This document shows positions 55,470 to 64,000 of a stretch of 64,000 nt of DNA, in pieces (within the stretch, counting starts at the first letter, position 1; each line of letters begins with the position of its first letter). The notes under the pieces were generated by a model. It was not told the origin of the DNA. It saw only the letters and a list, made by a program, of their open reading frames with translations, and did no database searches. The stretch comes from Takakia lepidozioides (Eukaryota; Streptophyta; Takakiopsida; Takakiales; Takakiaceae): the NCBI GenBank assembly GCA_030704615.1, contig CM060733.1, forward strand, positions 66,278,001-66,342,000, in the 5' to 3' direction. Both the position numbers and the translations under genes were made by a program.

Positions 55470-58400
55470 CGGTCATGAACATGTCCCTAACCCCCTCTCC
55501 ACAAGGTAACGGGTAGAGAACCTGTTGCGGCTTATGGTTTGGAATACTAAGTTCCTAACATAGCCTACACCTGTACCTGCATCCACCGCAAGCACTCCTA
55601 TGGTTGGCTGGTCATCACCTCCAACCTCACCACAGGAGAAACAATGATGGTCTGGCTGGTCATCACCCCAGCCTCACCATCGACAGCATGCTCTAGGACT
55701 GGCCGGTGATCAAATCCGGACCAATCACCTATAAAAACAAGCGCCCACACAAAACTAGCATGGCGCACAGTCAAGCATGCAGGTATGGAGGGGATCCAAA
55801 CACAAGAAATCAGAACGACAACTCCCCCACACCAAAAACAACTCCACGGTGTTGCTCCTGCAAGGACACCCCAGCCCAAACCCGGACTGACTCTTGCCTC
55901 CACCTACGGAAAGGTCTTGGCCTAATGAGAGGGTGGAAACTACGAGGAAGAGAAGCTAAAGCAATGCCTAACCCCAGCATGCCCTCATCCCAACACTCTT
56001 CCTCTCCTCTCTCCCTCACTTGCATGACCATGGGAATATCATGAAGATACTCCTCAAAACCGCCCTCCACGAGCTTCAAAATTCGGCCTTCAAGACCACA
56101 TGCCAGTCCTTAGGCAGTCCACCAGTGCTCCAACGAGTCAGCACAGGCCGTCCACAGGTCAACACGGGCCACCACAGACCAGCACAGGCCCACACAGCTC
56201 ACTGGTCACAGCCGTCACAGCCATCACAAGTCCAACAGGCCACTGGGCAAGCCTGTCAAAGCCCTCATAGCCCGTTCCTCCCCAAACAGCTGCCACAGCC
56301 TGTCCACAGAACCGTCACAGCCACACAGGCCAAATTGCACAGCTGTCACAGCCCCCGAAACAGCCAGTAACAGCCTGACACAGCCTGTCACAGCCTCATC
56401 AAAGCCCCACAGGGCCACGGGGCACAGCCGTCACAGCCCAACGGCTTAGGCACGGCCTGTCACAGGCCAGTCAAGCCCGTCACAGCCCCAAAGGCCTCAG
56501 GCACGGCCTGTCACAGCCTCATAGCCACAAAGGGCCACGGGCACAGCCTGTCACAGCCCCTCACAGCACATCACAGCCCCACAGGCCCGGGCACAGCTGT
56601 CACAGCCCTGCACAGCCCAAAGGCCAAGGGGCACAGCCAGTCACAGCCGTCACAGCCCCAAAGGCCTCAGGCACGGCCTGACACAGGGCCCCTCACAGCC
56701 CCACAGGCCACTGGGCACAGCCTGTCACAGCCCCTCACAGCCCTCAGGCCAACGGCCGCAGACAGTGACACCCCTCACAGCCCCTCACAGCCCCCCCCCC
56801 CCAAACGGCCCCCGGCACAGCCCTCACAGCCCCACAGCCCTGAAGGCCACCGGCACAGCCCGGACACAGCCCCTCACAGCCCCCAAGGCCTCAGGCACGG
56901 CCTGTCACAGCCCCTCACACCCCGTCACAGCCCCAAAGGCCTCAGGCACGGCCTGTCACAGCCCATCACAGCCCCTCACAGCCCCCCAAAGGCCTCAGGC
57001 ACGGCCTGTCACAGCCCTAACAGCCCGTCACAGCCCAAAGGCACGGCACAGCCTGTCACAGCCCCAAAAGGCCACCGGCACAGCCCCTCACAGCCCATCA
57101 CAGCCCCCAAGGCACGGCGTTAGCCCGTCACAGGCCCTGCACAGCCCGTCACAGCCCCGAAGGCCACCGGCACGGCCCCTCAGCCCGTTGACAGCCCCTC
57201 ACAGCCCTCACAGCCCCGAAGGCCACCGGGCACACGGGCACAGCCCCAAAGGCCTCAGAGGCCTTGACACAGCCCCTAACAGCCCATCACCGCCCCAAAG
57301 GCCTCAGGCACGGCCTGTCACATCCCCTCACAGCCCATCACAGCCCCAAAGGGCCACGGGCACAGCCCGTAACAGCTGAAGGCCACCGGCGCAGCCCGGC
57401 ACAGCTCTTCCATGGCCGCTCTGGCAGTTAGCCATTTCTCCAATGGGTTTAGCCACGCCAAGCAGGGTTTGTTGTCTCGTGGACTCTAGGCTTCTTTCAC
57501 GAGCTATGGCGGGGCTGTGAGGAAATCAGCAAGGTATTCTTGCCTTTCGGCTCCCACACACCACATAGTTGCCCTAAGCCATGAGGTGGTTGCACAAACC
57601 AAGCATCTTTCTCACTTAGCCTCCCCAACACGCCACTAAACTCAATGGTAAAAACCAAGCCCTGCTGGTTCCCAGCCCTTGTGAGCACTCATTCAAGCAC
57701 TCTCCTTGGCCATAGCATCTGTCTTAGAGCCTATTCCAGCCCCCTACACCTGCTGCTTCAAGAGTTGCGCTCCCTTCAAGCTTGAAGTTGAAACCCCAAC
57801 TCACATAGGCCCTACAAGTGCTTTTCTTTCACTCCAAGTGGAAACCAGCCCTAGACCTCCATTCTAGCTCTCTAAAGCTTAAAAACAAGAGCCTCAATGG
57901 GCTGAAGGCATACTCCACACATGCCTCACTCTCACCATAAGAGAATCAGCTCATTTGCTTCATTTCTTGCACCCACAAACCTGAAAATACAAGCTTCAGC
58001 AGGCTGAAAGCATGCTCCACATGCCCTACAGGGAAACCAGCCCTTCCTTCCTTTCTTGCACTCCCACACCTGAAAGTGCAAGCCTTCACCAGGCTGATAG
58101 CATGCTCCACACATGCATTGCCCTCACATAAGGGAAGTCAGCCCTTCCCTCTTCCTTGCTTGCCCTCCAAGCTTGAAGATGGAAGCTTCAATGAGCTAAA
58201 TACATGCTCCACACATGCAACCTCTTCACACACGAGATATGGCTCCTTGGCTCCTTGATGCTCTCTAAGACAAGACTAAGCACTCCACAGCCTTTGCCAA
58301 GCTCCTGAAACCCTAAGGCTTACATTTCCAGCCACAAGACACTTCTCTTGTGGTGCAAGAGCTCTTCTTCCAAGCTCTGAAACCCTAGGTGCACATTCCA

Positions 58401-59237
58401 TGGCCTTGCCGCACCTCTTAGCTCCTGTTCTAGCCCTGCTCTTGCCATGACAAGAGCCCTCTCAATGCTGAAGCTCGAGATTGAAACCCAATCTCACCAT
58501 ACTCCACAAAGTGCACTGATTTGCCCCAAGCAAAATCAGCCCTTTCGCTTGGTCTTGCAATCCTTCACACAATGAAAGCTCGCATTCCCAAGTCCAGTTC
58601 TCAGCTTTGCCACCAAAGCCACTATAACCTACTCTTGACTGGTCCTCTTCCCAATCGTGCTTGCTCATGCATGTACACAATCTGAAACCATCAAGGTGCT
58701 CTGGAATTACCTACAGCATGGTGCTTTCATCTCTGAAGCTGAAGATCGAATGCCAAGGTCTACCACCTCGTAACCCACATCGCCTCCGCTTCTAACAACC
58801 AAGAGCTCCACGGTGCTCCTTGCATAACAACTTGGTTTCTCTCATTCTCAAGCAAAAACCACAAGTGCTACAACTAACTCGTATCTGGCACTCACAGATA
58901 CGAGCTCATCTTTCTCAAGTGATAAAGAAGAAGAATACAAGCACGAGCTCACAAATCTGAAGCATAAACTCATGCATATATAACCTCATCACTCAAATAC
59001 AAGTCAAGCCAAGTGCACCCCACGCCATGGGGAATCCACACTACGGCGCCATAGCTAGGCGCGGTGAGGCTCAACTCGAGAAAGATGAGCCTCCCGTGCT
59101 TGCCGTGAAGATAACCACTCCAGGGCCTAAATCTGCCTTGACCCTTGGATTGACACTTGGGCCAATCCCAAATATCAATATGTAAAAGCCAGCTATTTCC
59201 TAGCTAGTTTCACACTAGTGGTAAAATAACTTGACAG
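55470..59237 (-). repeat. leader/LTR-like region of copy B
   Basis: No gene. Plus-strand order: conserved segment 55470-56100, long CACAG array 56150-57410, TAGCCATTTCTCC segment and a 1.5-kb stretch matching 39120-40480, then the terminal block 58920-59237 that starts TGTCAAGTTATTTTACC on the minus strand. ORFs in the array (for example 56765-57379) are repeat artefacts. Confidence 0.6.
56150..57410. repeat. long CACAG array, about 1.2 kb
   Basis: Degenerate tandem CACAGCC(C/T)NT words with GGCCTCAGGCACGGCCTGT higher-order segments repeated from about 56430 to 57330. It is the largest such array in the window. Confidence 0.85.
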
Positions 59238-60194
59238 CCGCGAGACTCGGCCCGGGTGGGTTTGTCGCGAGGGTGGGTCTGCCATCAGGTATGGTATGCC
59301 GCGAGGGTGGGCCTGCAGGCCTTGACCCTAGGCGAGACTCGGCCCGGGTGGGTCTGCTGCAAGGATGGGTCTGCCACCAAGTATGGTCTGCCGTGAGGTA
59401 GGGTCCGCATGCCCTGACCCTAGGCGGCATTGGGGCTGACTGCGGCTATTTTCTAGATTAAGAGATAAAAAAAATATATTGGGGTAGTAGCAAGCAGCGG
59501 GTAGTGTGGTGGTTGGGTGCATTGAGTGGTACCTATGAGGATGTGGGTTCAACTTTGGCTGCGCCAAATGTGTATTAATGATGGTTCTGGCTGGCGTTGC
59601 ACGTGTACTAATGACCCTCTTTTTGATGGGCGAGTTTTCTCGCAAAAAATTCCGCGGGTGGGTTGCGGCGCAACGAGCAGACCCGACCTGACCTGTCAGT
59701 AGACCCTGAGCAGACCCAGACCCTCCGGGTGGTCGCGGGGCTGGCGACGTCCGTGCATGGGCCCCGCTGCCTGCCGCACAGCTTGGACTTTATCTCCGTT
59801 CGGAGAGGTTGGCTCGAATGGCTCGAACTACACTGATCACACAGTGTGTGCACCTCATGGTATAACCGGGGTTTTAATTTTTTCCCCATCAAATAATTTA
59901 TAATAAATATATCAGGGATATAAACCCCTGTTTGCAAAATAAAAATAATTAAAAATAAATTAAAAATAAAAGTCAAATATGTTTCATTCATCTGAGTTGT
60001 GCAGAAGCATTCATTTAGAAGTCATACAAACAGCATCCGTTGGCTACAGGGTTCTGCGCGAGGTTCCCCGAGGGACTGACAGGCAGGGTCTCTCTTCCTT
60101 CCTTGCTTTCTTTCTACGTCTCTCTATATCTGGCATCGATCGGGGCCTGGAAGGCTGCCGGACTGAATAAATTCGCTAAGAAGCGCAGCTGGAA
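59238..60194. other. host GC-rich minisatellite, SINE-like segment and spacer
   Basis: 59238-59420 has repeats of GGCCCGGGTGGGTCTGC and GCCGCGAGG(G)TGGG. 59497-59575 has a B box-like GGGTTCAACTT in a tRNA-like setting, possibly a SINE remnant. 59860-59910 repeats the GGGGTTTTAATTTTTTCCC word seen at 47.1 kb. The A/T-rich end (59930-59975) and up to 60194 is probable 5' flank of the PurKE gene. Confidence 0.5.
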
Positions 60195-62255
60195 ATGGGC
60201 GTTTTCTGTTTTGGGCACAAAGGACTCGCTGTTTGTTTCCCAGTGTTCTCTGCTCCAGGGAACTCAGACTTCTCTTCTTTGAGGTCTCGAGCAGCTGGGA
60301 CTTTGTCTTGCTTCTGTAATCGTCCTGTGGGTTGCAGTCACTGTGCAGGATTGATTTTCATTAGAAAAGAAATGGCTTCTGGGGAAAAAGAGGTGTGCAT
60401 CAATTCGAGGAGAGGGGTCCGGAGGGGGAGCACAATTCAAACTGGAACTCAAGCACCTGAAATGTTGGAGAGCGAGGAAGGAGAAGTGGGTTCATTGTGT
60501 GAGAATCTGTGCACAACGACGTGGGGGTTGTGCGATACAGTTATAGGCGTTCTTGGGGGAGGACAGCTGGGTCGCATGCTATGTCAGGCAGCATCTCCTA
60601 TGGGAATCAGGGTGTCTGTGTTAGACCCACTAGAGGACTGCCCTGCCAGCCGCATTTCCTACCACCATGTTGTCGGCAGTTTTCGGGACACAAACGCTGT
60701 GCGCGAATTTGCAAAGAGCTGTGGGGCACTGACAGTAGAGATAGAACATGTGGATGTGGAAACGTTGGAGGCACTGGCGAGGGAGGGAATTGATGTTGAG
60801 CCTAATCCCTTCACTATTCGCATCATCCAGGACAAGTATTTGCAAAAGATGCACTTTAAGCAGCATGGTGTCGCACTCCCAGACTTCATGAGGGTAGACA
60901 GTGCAGAGAGAGCAGAGGAAGCTGGGCGCGTTTTTGGCTATCCTTTGATGTTGAAGAGCCGGCGGCTAGCATATGATGGGCGGGGCAATGCTGTCGCACG
61001 CTGCAAAGAGGATCTAGCGAGTGCTATGTCTTCTCTCGGGGGCGTTGAACGTGGTCTTTATGCCGAGAAATGGGCTCCCTTCGTCAAGGAGCTGGCAGTA
61101 ATGGTTGCCCGAGGTAGGGATGCCACCCTTCGCTCTTTCCCTGTAGTTGAGACGACTCATAAGGATAACATATGCCACACAGTGGAGGCCCCTGCTCAAA
61201 TCCCTTTGGAAACTGCTCGGATGGCGAAGGAGGTCGCAGAGGGGGCTGTGAGGTCTTTGTCGGGTGCTGGTGTATTTGGGGTTGAGCTCTTTCTTCTCTC
61301 TGATGGCCAGGTGCTGTTGAATGAGGTTGCACCCAGGCCACACAACAGTGGCCATTACACAATTGAGGCCTGCTTTGTCTCGCAATATGAACAGCATTTG
61401 CGGGCAGTGTTAGGGCTGCCGCTTGGGGACGCTTCCATGAAGGTCCCTGCAGCCTTGATGTTCAATTTGTTGGGAGAAGATGAGGGAGAGGCAGGGTTTA
61501 GCTTAGTACATCAGGTAATGAGACGAGCAACCGCAGTTCCAGGAGCCAGTGTCCATTGGTATGAAAAGCCTGAAATAAGAAAGCAGCGAAAAATGGGGCA
61601 CATAACAGTGGTCGGTCCGACAACAGAAATTGTGAGAGCTCGCATGGATGCCATTGTCAATGGCAAATATCTGAATGGAAGCCATTGTGAAGATCACCCC
61701 CAGGCTCTAAGCGCTGCAGATGTTTGCACTGACTTTCACCAACTTGTGGCTCCACCAGTGGGGATCATAATGGGGTCAGATTCAGATCTGAATGTGATGA
61801 AGGCTGCTGCTGAAATTCTTGAGTCCTTTGACGTACACTATGAGTTAACAGTTGTGTCAGCGCATCGAACTCCGGAGAGAATGGTGAATTATGCACAAAC
61901 AGCGCATGAACGAGGGATGCAGGTCATAATTGCGGGTGCAGGTGGGGCTGCACATCTCCCTGGGATGGTGGCTTCCCTCACCCCCCTTCCTGTCATAGGC
62001 GTTCCTGTCAAAGGCTCCTCAACCGATGGTCTTGACTCACTGCTGTCAATTGTTCAGATGCCAAGAGGTATTCCAGTTGCAACCGTAGCTATTCAAAATG
62101 CCACAAATGCAGGGCTGTTGGCCGTCCGTATTCTTGGATTGACAAGCCCGGAATTGGTAAAGAAGATGGCAAAATACCAGGATGACTTGAAGGAGATGGT
62201 GTTGGAGAAGGCAGAAAGGCTGGAGAGAGTGGGCTGGCAAGTGTACCTTAAGTGA
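60195..62255 (+). CDS. phosphoribosylaminoimidazole carboxylase, PurK-PurE fusion, plastid-type
   Basis: 686 codons, intact and without introns. Step of purine synthesis: 5-aminoimidazole ribonucleotide is carboxylated, with the PurK half using ATP and bicarbonate and the PurE half moving the carboxylate. Residues 1-110 form a Ser/Arg/Cys-rich extension, likely a plastid transit peptide; a second Met (MASGEKE, 60372) is an alternative start. PurK begins at V116 ([14 protein letters not shown]) and has the ATP-grasp parts ([32 protein letters not shown]). PurE begins near residue 520: GIIMGSDSD at 523, [11 protein letters not shown] near 553, [13 protein letters not shown] near 576. Plants and fungi (ADE2) have this fusion; bacteria usually have two proteins. 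Only an open, uninterrupted frame is seen, so it may be a retrocopy or naturally intronless. Confidence 0.93.
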   Translation: MGVFCFGHKGLAVCFPVFSAPGNSDFSSLRSRAAGTLSCFCNRPVGCSHCAGLIFIRKEMASGEKEVCINSRRGVRRGSTIQTGTQAPEMLESEEGEVGSLCENLCTTTWGLCDTVIGVLGGGQLGRMLCQAASPMGIRVSVLDPLEDCPASRISYHHVVGSFRDTNAVREFAKSCGALTVEIEHVDVETLEALAREGIDVEPNPFTIRIIQDKYLQKMHFKQHGVALPDFMRVDSAERAEEAGRVFGYPLMLKSRRLAYDGRGNAVARCKEDLASAMSSLGGVERGLYAEKWAPFVKELAVMVARGRDATLRSFPVVETTHKDNICHTVEAPAQIPLETARMAKEVAEGAVRSLSGAGVFGVELFLLSDGQVLLNEVAPRPHNSGHYTIEACFVSQYEQHLRAVLGLPLGDASMKVPAALMFNLLGEDEGEAGFSLVHQVMRRATAVPGASVHWYEKPEIRKQRKMGHITVVGPTTEIVRARMDAIVNGKYLNGSHCEDHPQALSAADVCTDFHQLVAPPVGIIMGSDSDLNVMKAAAEILESFDVHYELTVVSAHRTPERMVNYAQTAHERGMQVIIAGAGGAAHLPGMVASLTPLPVIGVPVKGSSTDGLDSLLSIVQMPRGIPVATVAIQNATNAGLLAVRILGLTSPELVKKMAKYQDDLKEMVLEKAERLERVGWQVYLK

Positions 62256-63190
62256 GCCTGCAACGCGAGCCCTTTTGGGCGTGCATAGACATTTGATACT
62301 TGTCCAATTCACCAAGGGTAGAGAGGTGTCAAGGTGGAATATGCATATGTTCTGGCAACCTGTCCTTCCAAAGTTTTGGTATGGACTGGGAAGATGAGAG
62401 ACTTACCCAGCATATCAGTCTTATGCAGCTAAGGGTTTAGAGCTTAAACCCTTTCTGGATTTGTGCATAAGAGTAATATGCTGCAAATGTCTCTCATCTT
62501 AGTCAGAGCAGATTGCTCTGCTGCATTTTTTAAAATGAATGATGAACAATGCTTGTTTGAAACACACATTATTTAGCTCCACAGAGCACCTGAAGCTGGA
62601 TAGCGACCACACTAAGCAAAGGGTTTCCAGACCGCAAAAAACTTTTACAGATATGTCAATTTCTTCACATCTTATCAGTTCATGATACTTTCTATGATAC
62701 ATGAGAGATGAGGTATGCATTTTTGAAGGGTACTTGAGAGTGCTCGATTGTTGTAGTATTATGCTTTACTAGGGCTAATACTGAAAAACACAGTACAAAG
62801 TTGTTTAGGGTTTAGGGTTCACAGAAAAAGCCTGTACCCAGTTCTATTTGGACATAGGAAAGGTTGCAGAATTACTAACCATCACTGCAAGAATGTCAAC
62901 TTCAATTGGCAAGAGCTGTGTTCGGTCCTTGAGGACACCCTCAACTTTGAAAAAGCCTGTACCCAGTTCTAGCTGTGCCACATCTGATCTCCATGCTTCG
63001 AAGCTAGCTGCAATCTCGACCGCAGGTGCTTTCAATCACACTGTCTTACAATGGTGTTAGCAATGGCATAGAATCCCTGAAATGGGGTATGGGTTGTGCA
63101 GCTTAAGTTGGAGCATCACCCTTAGGCGGGCATCTATTGATGATTTGTGCAGAGGCAGGGATAGCTGAAGAAGCAGGGATAGGGATAGAG
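62256..63190. other. 3' flank of PurKE, no gene recognised
   Basis: Mostly A/T-rich. 62810-62820 has a TTTAGGGTTTAGGG pair, like the plant telomere repeat but too short to call. The word AAAAAGCCTGTACCCAGTTCT occurs twice (about 62825 and 62950). No coding region is supported. Confidence 0.5.
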
Positions 63191-63219
63191 TGTGGGTGCA
63201 GATTCATCCAATGCGGCCA

Positions 63220-64000
63220 TGTTTCAAGCACAAATTACATGTGCAGGGCGACTCAAAGAAGCTTTACAGCCTTTAAACTAAGGAGGCATTTCAAATACTT
63301 ATGTCTGTCTCTTGCATAAGTGCATCAAGATGAAGGGCCTGGAAGCTGGAAAGTAGGTGCACGGAGCTCACATTTTCCAAAACGGATTCAAGCCTAACGT
63401 CGTTTTGATGCACAACACCCTTGTCAACATGTATGTTAAGTGCGGGAGCATCGTGGATGCTCATGACCAAGTGTTCAGCAGAATGCCTCAACTATCTTTG
63501 ATCACGTGGAATATAATGTTGGCAGGATTTACCAAGCATGGGTGTGGTAGGAATGCTTTGGAGACCTATGAGCAAATGTTGCGTGAAGGGGTGAAGCCCA
63601 ACCACATCGTTTGTTTGTGTTTGCAATGCGTGTGCAAGTCTGAGAGCCCTGGAAAAGGGGGAAGAGGTCCATGGTGACATCGTCAAAGCTGGAATTGTAC
63701 CAGATGTCATTCTGAACAATGCCCTGGTGGACATGTATGCCAAATGTGGGTGCATTAAGGATGCGAAGGGAGCTTTCAACACTATGGCTGAACGAGGTGT
63801 GGTGTCGTGGAATGCGATGCTTGCACAGTATGCACAACAAAGACATGGTATGGAGGCTTTGGAGACCTATGATGGGGGAAGGGATGAAGCCCGACCACAA
63901 CACGTCTATGTGTATATGCAAAGCGTGTGCAAGCCTGGAAAAGGGCAAAGAGGTCCATGGTGACATTGTCTGGAAATATGGATTTTTCAGAGAGTTCGCC
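63220..64000 (+). pseudogene. PPR protein pseudogene, PLS-type, runs off the right edge
   Basis: Plus strand, coding-like in shifting frames. It opens with AQITCAGRLKEALQPLN, then TYVCLLHKCIKMKGLEAGK with TAA and TAG stops (about 63280 and 63353). Repeats follow: GFKPNVVLMHNTLVNMYVKC, then SLITWNIMLAGFTKHG and ALETYEQMLREGVKPNH. After a frameshift near 63610 the frame reads NACASLRALEKGEEVHGDIV, VPDVILNNALVDMYAKCG and GVVSWNAMLAQYAQQ. A second shift near 63880 leads to ACASLEKGKEVHGDIV. PLS-type PPR proteins bind organelle RNA, often for editing. At least two in-frame stops and two frameshifts make this copy non-functional. Confidence 0.75.

Larger units (their letters stand above)
47291..59237 (-). 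mobile_element. methyltransferase-bearing Gypsy element, copy B (collinear)
   Basis: Read on the minus strand: leader/LTR (59237-55470), gag (55468-54030), linker and protease (53990-52835), DNA methyltransferase (52887-51368), RT (51302-50399), RNase H (50430-49735), integrase (49543-48390), PHD finger (48388-48237), 3' non-coding end and an LTR-like block (47799-47291). All domains share one orientation. Several frameshifts and stops break the polyprotein, so this copy is not autonomous. The host repeat GGCCCGGGTG(A/G)GT lies on both flanks. Confidence 0.85.

Noticed and set aside
56765-57379. 204-codon ORF rich in Pro/Ser/His
   Set aside because: It is a reading of the CACAG array; other arrays give the same kind of ORF.
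60195-62255. Bacterial contamination as source of PurK/PurE
   Set aside because: The fusion, the N-terminal extension and the surrounding plant repeats fit a plant gene.
62810-62825. Telomere-like TTTAGGG repeat
   Set aside because: Only two units; too short to mean anything.

Overview
The window looks like nuclear DNA of a green plant (streptophyte). The grounds are a fused PurK-PurE enzyme with an N-terminal extension of the plant type, PLS-type pentatricopeptide-repeat (PPR) sequence at the right edge, GT-AG introns, and Ty3/Gypsy retrotransposons of plant lineages. The PPR remains and the repeat load favour a seed-free land plant or a charophyte relative; I cannot name a species. Most of the window is mobile or repeat DNA, and only three loci look like single-copy genes.

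Layout. 1-2.5 kb: three tandem arrays built on one palindrome (GGAAA, 3 nt, GGCGCC, 3 nt, TTTCC), with a small unknown coding segment on the minus strand. 2.64-4.02 kb: a spliced gene of four exons whose reading frame stays open across three introns; its middle resembles the C-terminal half of a beta-class DNA methyltransferase. 4.26-9.78 kb: a truncated Tat/Athila-like LTR element (copy 1). 9.8-13.7 kb: hairpin repeats, homopolymers and a 100-bp tandem repeat. 13.68-14.8 kb: another truncated end of the same element family. 14.88-16.38 kb: a decayed gene with a SWIM-like zinc finger. 17.168-27.810 kb: a complete LTR element (copy 2) with 1-kb LTRs and a GAGTC target duplication. It carries gag, integrase and a very large unknown ORF but has no protease-RT-RNase H.

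28.1-30.5 kb: the 5' half of a second Gypsy type with an initiator-Met tRNA primer site. 30.5-40.8 kb and 47.3-59.2 kb: two copies of a third Gypsy family, the highlight of the window. Its order is gag - protease - cytosine-5 DNA methyltransferase - RT - RNase H - integrase - PHD finger. Copy A has its centre inverted relative to its ends; copy B is collinear on the minus strand. 41-47 kb: mostly non-coding, with a SINE-like and a LINE remnant. 60.2-62.26 kb: an intact intronless PurKE gene. 63.2-64.0 kb: a PPR pseudogene running off the edge.

How the parts relate. The methyltransferase and the PHD finger give one retroelement both a DNA-methylation writer and a possible histone-mark reader. 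Many of its ORFs, and those of neighbouring elements, are broken by stops of which several are CAG-to-TAG changes, as expected from deamination of methylated CHG sites. Degenerate 10-bp CACAG arrays occur both in the LTRs of the Tat-like family and in the leader of the methyltransferase family.
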